Below, piece after piece: positions 1 through 5,888 of a stretch of DNA of 36,463 nt. The DNA lies in assembly GCA_016875735.1 (NCBI GenBank), contig VGOW01000040.1:1-36463 (forward strand), given 5' to 3'. The number at the start of each line of letters is the position of its first letter. The stretch's first letter is position 1. Under the pieces are notes generated by a model. That model was given only the letters and a program-made list of their open reading frames with translations, made no database searches and had not been told where the DNA came from. The position numbers and the translations under genes are program-made. Source of the stretch: Chloroflexota bacterium (lineage in GTDB: Bacteria; Chloroflexota; Anaerolineae; Anaerolineales; VGOW01).

Positions 1-93
1 GTTACGCCGGCGATGGCTGCTGGGTTGACCGATCATGTGTGGACGCTGGATGAGTTGCTCAGTTTTCGCGTGCCGCCGAAGTCAATGTGGTGA
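1..93 (+). CDS. 3' end of a probable transposase (partial)
   Basis: An open frame enters from the left edge and ends at TGA 91-93. It encodes 30 residues, including [19 protein letters not shown]. That kind of C-terminal tail ([12 protein letters not shown]...ELL) is familiar from insertion-sequence transposases in Chloroflexota and cyanobacteria; this is from memory, and the family cannot be fixed from so short a piece. About 12-35 bases after the stop comes CACGTTACAGGGACACTACC, which could be the terminal inverted repeat of the element. The catalytic part lies outside the window, so whether the gene is intact is unknown. The stretch 94-332 otherwise shows no convincing gene. Confidence 0.5.
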   Translation, partial: VTPAMAAGLTDHVWTLDELLSFRVPPKSMW

Positions 94-105
94 AAAATAC
101 GCAAG

Positions 106-127
106 CACACGTTACAGGGACACTACC
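106..127 (+). repeat. possible right-end inverted repeat of an insertion sequence
   Basis: The segment ending GGGACACTACC lies just past the transposase stop codon, where a terminal repeat would be expected. Its inverted partner would be beyond the left edge. The placement is suggestive only. Confidence 0.25.
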
Positions 128-332
128 AAATTTGCCGTCGGCGCGAAAATCACGGCGAAGCACCATTTGCCATCGCTGATCATCGTTCATGGCCGAAATC
201 ATACGGCAAATGCGCCCGCCCGTCTATCCGAATCTTGCGATCAAAGTCCTGTATGCTTCACCCCCGAAACGTGGTAGATTTTAGGGGCTGAATGATAGAG
301 CCTGAAAGAGAAAGCCATGCCCGCTGAAAAAG

Positions 333-1442
333 ATGCGCGCCAAAACTCCAAAGCAGACTCAAAGGCGGGTGCAGGACACCGCGCCAATGGGCGGCGACTC
401 GCCTCTTCTCATGCAGCAAGCCCTCGCCGATCCGTTGTCGGCTTCGCCCGCGGCCATCCTCTCTCTGCAACGCACACACGGAAATCAAGCAGTCCAACGG
501 CTGATCAGCCATGCCCAGCGAAAGGCGCCGGTGGGAATGGAAGGCGGCGAGTTGGATGCCGACATGCATAGCGAGATCGATCACGCCCGAGGAGGCGGAC
601 GCCCGCTCGACAGCCGGGTGGGATCCGAAATCGGTTCGGCGCTCGGAGCCGACTTTAGCGGAGTCCGTGTCCACACCGATGGACAGTCGGATGCCCTCAA
701 CCGTTCCCTTTCAGCCAAAGCCTTCACTCTCGGCAGTGATATTTTCTTCAGCGAGGGCGCGTGCGACCCGGCCACATCCGGCGGCAAAGAGTTGCTGGCG
801 CATGAGTTGACGCACGTCGTTCAACAGGGCGGCGGCCAAACCAACAAAGTTCAGACCAAACTCACGGTGGCCCCGGCGGGCGACAAATATGAGCAGGAAG
901 CAGATACGGTCGCCAAACGTGTCACGTCGTTCAAGGCCGCGCCCGCTCCGGCGAGAGAGGCGGGCCGAGAAGACTCTGTCCAACGCCACGCCGATCACGG
1001 CGCGACGGTTCGAGAAGAGGATGTGGCGCAGCGCCAAGTTGCGCCTCCCGGCCAAACACCGGTGAGCGTCAGCCAATCGGTGGGCGGGCCGGCCATCCAG
1101 CGCGAAATCCTCGCCGATTGGAAAGGCGAGTCCACTGTGAAAGGCTTCCTCAACATCAAGAAGCCGCGAAGCAAGGCGCTCAAACAAGTGGACAAAGCCG
1201 TTGAGGAATTCAACAAGACTCTGCCCGCGCTGTGGGATGATCGAATCAACAAAGGCACTTCTGTTTATTTCACCAACCCCTGCGCCACCATCAATTCCGC
1301 ATTCAACAACGATCCGCCCGCCGCCCCGCGAATGGTGTTGTGCGATAGCACCACAAACTTCACGTCGAACAGCGGGTCTTCGCGCACGCGGCCCACCACC
1401 GTCGTCATCCCCCGGCCTGCATCGCGATCTCGCCGCGGCTGA
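333..1442 (+). CDS. DUF4157 putative metallopeptidase, C-terminus probably displaced
   Basis: The N-terminal part has the LQRTHGNQAVQRLI motif (residues about 44-58) typical of DUF4157 proteins. It is followed by the DUF4157 core, PLDSRVGSEIGSALGADFSG, and the HELTH zinc-binding motif at residues 157-161. A second partial motif, YEQEADTVAKRV, follows at about 185-196. DUF4157 proteins are often linked to extracellular contractile injection systems as toxin-leader or protease domains; none of the injection apparatus is in this window. The last about 58 codons (1265-1442) are read antisense through the 3' end of asd, so the natural C-terminal domain seems lost. ATG 333 follows an in-frame stop at 303. 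There is no clear ribosome-binding site, and an ATG at 317 in another frame has a better one. Confidence 0.7.
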   Translation: MRAKTPKQTQRRVQDTAPMGGDSPLLMQQALADPLSASPAAILSLQRTHGNQAVQRLISHAQRKAPVGMEGGELDADMHSEIDHARGGGRPLDSRVGSEIGSALGADFSGVRVHTDGQSDALNRSLSAKAFTLGSDIFFSEGACDPATSGGKELLAHELTHVVQQGGGQTNKVQTKLTVAPAGDKYEQEADTVAKRVTSFKAAPAPAREAGREDSVQRHADHGATVREEDVAQRQVAPPGQTPVSVSQSVGGPAIQREILADWKGESTVKGFLNIKKPRSKALKQVDKAVEEFNKTLPALWDDRINKGTSVYFTNPCATINSAFNNDPPAAPRMVLCDSTTNFTSNSGSSRTRPTTVVIPRPASRSRRG

Positions 1443-2314
1443 GGGCGATCCGCTTCGCGCCTCACTTCGATGATCCTTTGCGGCGATGAGGGGAGAGCGC
1501 GGACGATCTCCGGCCCGGCGAATTCGCTCATCACGCGGGCGACATCCGTCGGTGAGGCTTTGGTTTCTAATTCCACCGACGCGCACACGGTGTGGCCGTC
1601 AACCACCCCCACCCGATTCGTGTGCGCCGTTGTTCTGAAGGGGGCCGGTTCGATGGTCCCGCCCACAAACTTCCCCAACATCTTCTGCGGCTCGGTTTCA
1701 ACCTTATCTTCCTCGTTGCCGATGTGCGGAATCACATTGTCCACAATGTCGAGCGAGGCCACGCCCGGATAGCCTGCGCCGGAGAGCGCCTGCATCGAAA
1801 CGGCAAAGATACGTTTGACACCAAAGTTGTCGAGCAACGGGCGGAGAGCAATGGTGAAGCCGGTGGCGGTGCAGTTGGGGTTGGTGGTGAGGAATCCGCT
1901 CCAGCCGCGATTCTTTTGTTGGGCAGTGATGAGCGCCGTGTGATCGGGATTGACTTCGGGGATGAGCAAAGGCACATCGGGCCACATGCGGTGCGCCGAG
2001 GCGTTGGAGGCGACGAAATGCCCGGCGTTGGCGAAGGCCGGTTCGAGTTCTTTGGCCTGATCGGCGGGCAGGGCCGAGAAACAAATGGCGGCGTCCATTC
2101 CCGGCTCGGTCGGAATCACTTTCATGTTTTTGGCGTAATCGGGTATCGGGCCCGCAAGAATCCAGCGGCATCCTTCGGCATACGCTTGGCCGATGGTGCG
2201 GTCGCTTCCGGTGAGCGCGGTCACTTCGAACCACGGATGATTATCGAGCAACTGCACGAAGCGTTGACCCACTGCGCCGGTGGCGGCGAGAACTGCGGCT
2301 TTGATTTTCGGCAT
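1265..2314 (-). CDS. asd: aspartate-semialdehyde dehydrogenase
   Basis: Converts aspartyl-4-phosphate to aspartate-4-semialdehyde with NADPH, the second step towards lysine, threonine, methionine and diaminopimelate. The 349-residue protein has the nucleotide-binding loop ATGAVGQ at 11-17, the catalytic cysteine in TTNPNCTATGF (Cys148) and a likely active-site histidine in VDGHTVCASVE (about 241). The ending HNTIRGAAGGSLLNAEL is typical. The sequence style resembles the archaeal/fungal subgroup of the family. I chose ATG 2314 because MPKIKAAVLAATG is the conserved beginning. No Shine-Dalgarno is evident, so expression probably depends on lysC, 75 bp upstream in the same operon. Its 3' end overlaps the convergent DUF4157 frame by 178 bp. 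Confidence 0.95.
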   Translation of the reverse strand: MPKIKAAVLAATGAVGQRFVQLLDNHPWFEVTALTGSDRTIGQAYAEGCRWILAGPIPDYAKNMKVIPTEPGMDAAICFSALPADQAKELEPAFANAGHFVASNASAHRMWPDVPLLIPEVNPDHTALITAQQKNRGWSGFLTTNPNCTATGFTIALRPLLDNFGVKRIFAVSMQALSGAGYPGVASLDIVDNVIPHIGNEEDKVETEPQKMLGKFVGGTIEPAPFRTTAHTNRVGVVDGHTVCASVELETKASPTDVARVMSEFAGPEIVRALPSSPQRIIEVRREADRPQPRRDRDAGRGMTTVVGRVREDPLFDVKFVVLSHNTIRGAAGGSLLNAELMVAQGLVK

Positions 2315-2340
2315 GGAAAGCAAAGTAAGTGGTAAGTAGC

Positions 2341-2370
2341 AAATGGTAATTGGCAGCGCAATTACCATTT
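2341..2370 (-). repeat. inverted repeat in the lysC-asd gap
   Basis: An 11-bp perfect inverted repeat, AAATGGTAATT / AATTACCATTT, has an 8-base loop. It sits among AT-rich near-heptameric units (TGGTAAT, TGGCAAA, TGGTGAT) that contrast with the GC-rich surroundings. There is no T-tract, so it is more likely a repeat or an mRNA stability hairpin than a terminator. Confidence 0.6.
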
Positions 2371-2389
2371 GCCAATCACCAATTACTAT

Positions 2390-3799
2390 CTACGCGCGTT
2401 TGGCGATAATGAGATCGTGAATTGCCCGCACCGCCTCATCCGCTTCTTTGGCGTCCACCACGAGGCTGATCGAGCATTCCGATGATCCCTGCGCGATGGC
2501 GATGACGTTGACATTGGCGCTGCCGAGCGCGCTGAAAATTTTTCCGGCGAGGCCCGGCGTGTATTTCATGCCCGCTCCCACCACCGTGACAATCACCGCA
2601 TCGTTGATGGCTGTGACGCTGTCGATGTCGCGGCGGGCGAGTTCGAGCCGGAACTCTTCTTCGAGCGCGGCGATGACCCGGCTCACCGACGCCGACGGCG
2701 CAGAGAAGCAAATGCTCTGCTCGGACGAGGCTTGAGTGATGAGCGTGACGCTGACTCTCGACCGCGCCACTGCGCCGAATGTTCGGGCGGCCACGCCGGG
2801 CACGCCCAGCATTCCGCGCCCCTCGATGGTGATGAGGCTCTGCCCTTTGATCGCCGTGACGGCTTTGATCGCTCCGGCGGCTCGCCCGTTATCGGGAACG
2901 ATGAGTGTGCCGGGATGCGATGGGTTGAATGTGTTTTTGATCCACAACTGAATGCCGCGCTCGATCACCGGGCGAATGGTTTTGGGATGCAGAACTTTCG
3001 CGCCGTAATACGCCAATTCGGAGATTTCGCGGAACGACAGTTCGGGCAGGGTTTGCGCGTCGGCGGCCACGCGGGGGTCAGCCGTCATCACCCCGTTCAC
3101 GTCCGTCCAAATCCACACCTCATCGGCGGCCATCGCCGCGCCGATGATGCCCGCGCTGTAATCGCTCCCGCCGCGCCCCAACGTCGTCACCGCACCCGAC
3201 CGTGTCGCGCCAATGAAGCCGGTGATCACGGGGACGCCGCCGCGCCGCATCAACGGGCGCAATCGCAATTCGCATTTGGCCGCCGTCTCCTCCATCTGCG
3301 GGTTGGCCGAGCCGAACATATCATCGGTGAGGATCAGCTCGCTGGCCTCCACCGCCTCTGCTTCGATCCCGATCTCGCGCAAGCGCGCGGCTATGAGGTG
3401 AATGCTCATGCGCTCGCCGAGCGATGAGATCGCGTCGATGGCGCGGGGCGAGGCCTCGCCGAGAATGTTGACGGCGTGGCACAACGATTCGAATTCGGCA
3501 AGATATGGTTCGATGTTTTCCCGCAGGGGCGATTCGCGAATCGCCCCTACCAAATCATGTATGGCGATCTCATGTTTCGCATGCAATTCTTTGGCGATAT
3601 GTCTGAATGTCTCTGCGTCGCCGGCCGCCGCCGTGTGCGCGCCTTTAAGCAACGCATCGGTCACACCGCTCATGGCCGAAACGATGACCGCCACTTGCGG
3701 CCAATCTTTCTTCGCGGCGCGAACGATCTCCGCGCTTTTGGCCATGGCCTCCGCGCCGCCCACCGACGTGCCGCCGAATTTCATAACGAGAGTTTTCAT
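2390..3799 (-). CDS. lysC: aspartate kinase with C-terminal ACT domains
   Basis: Phosphorylates aspartate, the committed step of the aspartate family of amino acids. The 469-residue protein opens with MKTLVMKFGGTSVGG (the amino-acid kinase KFGGTS motif) and carries TTLGRGGSDYSA near residue 200 for substrate and nucleotide binding. Two ACT-type regulatory regions follow in the last about 150 residues (SLITIEGRGMLGVPGVAART and ITVVGAGMKYTPG-like segments), so allosteric control by lysine or threonine is expected. ATG 3799 is preceded by AGGA. The gene lies downstream of a leader with a Thr-rich peptide and a terminator, and is followed by asd. A 24-bp perfect palindrome is embedded in the coding sequence at 3525-3548. 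Confidence 0.95.
   Translation of the reverse strand: MKTLVMKFGGTSVGGAEAMAKSAEIVRAAKKDWPQVAVIVSAMSGVTDALLKGAHTAAAGDAETFRHIAKELHAKHEIAIHDLVGAIRESPLRENIEPYLAEFESLCHAVNILGEASPRAIDAISSLGERMSIHLIAARLREIGIEAEAVEASELILTDDMFGSANPQMEETAAKCELRLRPLMRRGGVPVITGFIGATRSGAVTTLGRGGSDYSAGIIGAAMAADEVWIWTDVNGVMTADPRVAADAQTLPELSFREISELAYYGAKVLHPKTIRPVIERGIQLWIKNTFNPSHPGTLIVPDNGRAAGAIKAVTAIKGQSLITIEGRGMLGVPGVAARTFGAVARSRVSVTLITQASSEQSICFSAPSASVSRVIAALEEEFRLELARRDIDSVTAINDAVIVTVVGAGMKYTPGLAGKIFSALGSANVNVIAIAQGSSECSISLVVDAKEADEAVRAIHDLIIAKRA
3525..3548. repeat. palindromic repeat inside lysC
   Basis: AGGGGCGATTCG is followed directly by its exact reverse complement. With a few outer bases the pairing extends to about 15 bp per arm. 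It is read in frame and encodes roughly VGAIRESPL. A related element lies in the gap at 7857-7877, which shares GGGCGA...TCGCCCCTAC. That points to a dispersed repeat family that has entered a coding sequence. Confidence 0.75.
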
Positions 3800-3810
3800 A
3801 GGATTCCTAT

Positions 3811-3888
3811 TTTCACCACAAAGGCGCGAAGAACGCAAAGGATTTTGAGCAAAAGCCTTGGCGCTCTCTGCGTTCTTTTCGGTTCAAC
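3811..3888. repeat. imperfect palindromic repeat element before lysC
   Basis: The left arm contains CGAAGAACGCAAAGG and the right arm CCTTGGCGCTCTCTGCGTTC. The core pairing is AAGAACGCA (3829-3837) with TGCGTTCTT (3869-3877). Elements of the form CACAAAGGCACGAAGAACGC are familiar as dispersed repeats in many environmental genomes (from memory). It lies between the attenuator terminator and the lysC ribosome-binding site, so it is part of the read-through mRNA. Confidence 0.6.
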
Positions 3889-3893
3889 AAAAC

Positions 3894-3924
3894 AAAAAAC
3901 GCGAAGCCGTCCGGCTCCGCGTTT
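3894..3924 (-). terminator. intrinsic terminator of the lysC leader (attenuator)
   Basis: On the minus strand AAACGCGGAGCC pairs with GGCTTCGCGTTT (12 bp, one G-T pair, loop GGAC), followed by a run of six T and then GTTTTG. It lies 95 bp upstream of the lysC start and downstream of a short leader peptide, and the nearest upstream gene ends almost 200 bp away. That placement fits an attenuator better than a simple end-of-gene terminator. Confidence 0.8.
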
Positions 3925-3949
3925 GGTGTGTCGTGAGTCTCGCTCGTCT

Positions 3950-4003
3950 TCACCCAACCGGAAGCGACGGCTGTCGCGGTCGCGCAGTCGCAGTGGTGGT
4001 CAT
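3950..4003 (-). CDS. putative threonine-rich leader peptide of the lysC-asd operon
   Basis: A 17-codon frame encodes MTTTATARPRQPSLPVG, with four Thr codons among codons 2-6. It ends 26 bases before the terminator stem. Thr codons would act as control codons if ribosome stalling regulates aspartate kinase, because threonine is an end product of the pathway. TCCGGTT at the end of the frame (3962-3956) can pair with AGCCGGA of the terminator's 5' arm (3916-3910) as an antiterminator. The Thr codons ACCACC could pair imperfectly with GGTTGGGT in the alternative fold. A weak point is that there is no strong Shine-Dalgarno before the ATG. Another frame over the same bases reads His/Cys-rich (HCRHDHHCDC), but its ATG would lie at or upstream of the predicted transcription start. 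Confidence 0.55.
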   Translation of the reverse strand: MTTTATARPRQPSLPVG

Positions 4004-4040
4004 GCCGGCAGTGAATCGAATTGACTTCATCGAGCGGCAT

Positions 4041-4068
4041 GGTATCACGCAAAGCGCGCGATGGTCAA
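4041..4068 (-). promoter_or_regulatory. candidate promoter for the lysC leader
   Basis: TTGACC at 4068-4063 is followed after 16 bp by GATACC at 4046-4041 (or ATACCA with 17 bp). The -35 is good and the -10 weak. Transcription would begin near 4034, about 30 bases before the leader peptide ATG. A second TTGACG lies just upstream. Confidence 0.4.
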
Positions 4069-4117
4069 TCGTCAAAGTGGCCGAAGGCGCGCCGCCGCCT
4101 CACGGCAAACTACACAA

Positions 4118-4597
4118 CTACGAAACAACCGCCACTCGCCCGCCGGTCATCGCCGCCAGATCGGCAGGGGTGAGATTGAAAACAGCGTTCGGGGTCCCGG
4201 CGGCGGCCCAGATCGAATCGAACCGCATCAGCGACTCGTCGATGAGCGTTTCCAACGGCTCGGCGTGCCCCAGCGGGGGGACGCCGCCGATGACGAACCC
4301 CGTCCGCGAACGGACGAAATCGGCGTCGGCCTTTTCGATCTTCTCGCCGATCAGATCGCGCAGTTTCTTTTCGTCCACCCGGTTTGCGCCGCTGGCGATG
4401 ACGAGAATGGCCTTGCCCGATTGTTTGCCCCTGAACACGAGCGACTTGGCGATCTGCCCCACCTCACAACCAATGGCCTGCGCCGCTTCAGCGGAGGTGC
4501 GCGTGGTTTGCTCGTGCTCCACCACTCGGTGCGCGAAGCCGAGAGCCGTGAGAGCCTCTTGAACCTTTTGCGCGCTGGGAGAAAGAGACTGAGTCAT
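4118..4597 (-). CDS. YbaK/ProX-type aminoacyl-tRNA deacylase
   Basis: A 159-residue single-domain protein of the YbaK/aminoacyl-tRNA editing family, which hydrolyses mischarged tRNAs such as Cys-tRNA(Pro) or Ala-tRNA(Pro). Visible family segments are VGQIAKSLVFRG (conserved lysine), AILVIASGANRVDEKKL, and TGFVIGGVPPLGH near residues 105-120. I chose ATG 4597 because family homology starts right after it. It begins 7 bases after the stop codon of the rlmD-like gene, so the two are probably co-transcribed, linking tRNA proofreading with RNA methylation. Substrate specificity cannot be read from the sequence. Confidence 0.88.
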   Translation of the reverse strand: MTQSLSPSAQKVQEALTALGFAHRVVEHEQTTRTSAEAAQAIGCEVGQIAKSLVFRGKQSGKAILVIASGANRVDEKKLRDLIGEKIEKADADFVRSRTGFVIGGVPPLGHAEPLETLIDESLMRFDSIWAAAGTPNAVFNLTPADLAAMTGGRVAVVS

Positions 4598-4604
4598 GAT
4601 CGGA

Positions 4605-5864
4605 TTATCTCTCGAGCACGGCGATGGTTTCGATGTGATGAGTCTGCGGGAACATATCGAGCGGCTGTGCCGAGGCGAGCCGGTAGCCTCCGGCGATGAG
4701 TCGCTTCGCGTCGCGGGCCAGTGTGGCCGGGTCGCACGACACATAAACGATGCGCGGGGCGGCGAGGGCGACGAGGTGATCGATCACCGATTTGTCACAT
4801 CCGGAGCGGGGAGGGTCGAGAAGGATGCGGAGGTCAGAGGATTGGAGATTGGTGTGATCGGCGAGGTAGGCGAGGGCGAGTTCGACGGGCGACTCGTACA
4901 GTTCGGCGTTGTCGAATTCGTCGAGGTTGATCTCGGCATCGCGCGCGGCGGGGGCAAACGACTCGACGCCGATGACGCGGGCGGCGACGGGCGCGATGAA
5001 CGCAGTGAACAAACCGACTCCGCAGTAAAGATCGAGCACGGCTTCTCCGCCGCTCAACGCCAGCGACTCCGTCACCGCGCTCACCAGCCTCTCGGCCATC
5101 GCCGTGTTCACTTGAAAGAAACTGCCCGGTGAGGCGCGAAAGGCGCGCCCACCGATTTCGTGAACGAGGTGATCACTGCCGATCATCGTCAGCGATTCCC
5201 CGTCGCCGTTCACGGTGGCGACCGAGATCGGCAAGTCGAGTTCCACATCGGGCGGCTCGCCCGACTCGGACTCGAAGATGAGCATCGGCTCGCCGTCACT
5301 GCCCACGCGCACGGCGATGCGATCCACATCCAGTTTCTCGATGTCGATCTGATCGAAGAGCTGCATGATCTCCGGGCGGGCGATGGGGCACTCGACAATG
5401 GGCAAAACAGAATCGTCAACGGATTTATCGGATTTGACGAAACCTAATTTCCCATTGGAGGATTGGGAGAATTGAACGTGGTTGCGGTAGTGGAACGGAT
5501 CGGGCGAGGGGAGGGTATCGAGTACGTTGGGTGAGTCGATGCCGCCGATGCGAGCCAGTTGATCGATCACGATCTGGCGCTTCCACCGCAGTTGCGCGGC
5601 ATAACTCATGTGCTGATAGTGGCATCCGCCGCATTCACTGAAGTGTTGGCACACAGGCGCGACACGGTCGGGCGAGGGGGTGAGCACTTCCAGCAATCGG
5701 GCGCGGGCAAAGGTTGGCCGCTCTTCGACGATTTCCACGCGCGCGGTTTCGCCGGGAATGGCGAACGGCACGAACACCGCGCGCCCCGTTTCGGGGTCGC
5801 GGCCAATGGCCTCGGGGCCGTTGGCCATTGTGGTCAGTTCGAGAGTGAGTTGCCGGAGAGTCAT
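4605..5864 (-). CDS. rlmD: 23S rRNA (uracil-C5)-methyltransferase, RlmD/TrmA family
   Basis: Transfers a methyl group from S-adenosylmethionine to C5 of a uridine in RNA. The 419-residue protein has an N-terminal TRAM-like beta region (residues 1-60) and a four-cysteine iron-sulfur motif: Cys72, Cys78 and Cys81 in CQHFSECGGC, plus Cys159 in VECP. The methyltransferase fold follows, with FFQVNTAMAE (249-258), LDLYCGVGLFT (277-287), LLDPPRSGC (348-356) and the catalytic cysteine in VSCDPATLARD (Cys377). RlmD (U1939) is the usual assignment for proteins with the cluster, but related family members modify other sites. ATG 5864 lies 9 bases from a palindromic -10 box, so the transcript is probably leaderless or nearly so. 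Confidence 0.9.
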   Translation of the reverse strand: MTLRQLTLELTTMANGPEAIGRDPETGRAVFVPFAIPGETARVEIVEERPTFARARLLEVLTPSPDRVAPVCQHFSECGGCHYQHMSYAAQLRWKRQIVIDQLARIGGIDSPNVLDTLPSPDPFHYRNHVQFSQSSNGKLGFVKSDKSVDDSVLPIVECPIARPEIMQLFDQIDIEKLDVDRIAVRVGSDGEPMLIFESESGEPPDVELDLPISVATVNGDGESLTMIGSDHLVHEIGGRAFRASPGSFFQVNTAMAERLVSAVTESLALSGGEAVLDLYCGVGLFTAFIAPVAARVIGVESFAPAARDAEINLDEFDNAELYESPVELALAYLADHTNLQSSDLRILLDPPRSGCDKSVIDHLVALAAPRIVYVSCDPATLARDAKRLIAGGYRLASAQPLDMFPQTHHIETIAVLER

Positions 5865-5881
5865 GCGGCACGCATTATAAT
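5850..5881. promoter_or_regulatory. bidirectional promoter with palindromic -10
   Basis: The 24-bp gap between divergent starts at 5864 (minus) and 5889 (plus) contains ATTATAAT at 5874-5881, which is its own reverse complement. It gives a perfect TATAAT on both strands: 5876-5881 plus and 5879-5874 minus. Each -10 ends 7-9 bases from a start codon, so both mRNAs would lack a leader. A TTGCCG at 5850-5855 is 17 bp from CATTAT, or 20 bp from TATAAT, on the plus strand. No good minus-strand -35 was found. Confidence 0.6.
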
Positions 5882-5888
5882 CCCGCGC

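Noticed and set aside
317-571. An 84-codon frame overlapping the start of the DUF4157 gene, with a better ribosome-binding site
   Set aside because: The sequence is low-complexity and unlike known proteins, while the frame from 333 matches DUF4157 throughout. A frameshift joining the two cannot be excluded, but nothing shows one.
1592-2335. A 247-codon plus-strand frame over asd
   Set aside because: It is the antisense of a strongly conserved enzyme gene, and its translation looks like no protein family.
3813-4052. A 79-codon frame with a His/Cys-rich part (HCRHDHHCDC) overlapping the attenuator
   Set aside because: Its ATG lies at or upstream of the likely transcription start, and the Thr-rich frame over the same bases fits the downstream genes better. 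The sequence also crosses the terminator and the repeat element, which a real protein gene would not be expected to do.
5559-5888. An upstream extension of the glycosyltransferase gene (110 more codons)
   Set aside because: The extension is the antisense of rlmD codons and has no domain-like content. ATG 5889 lies right after a -10 box and starts the conserved domain.
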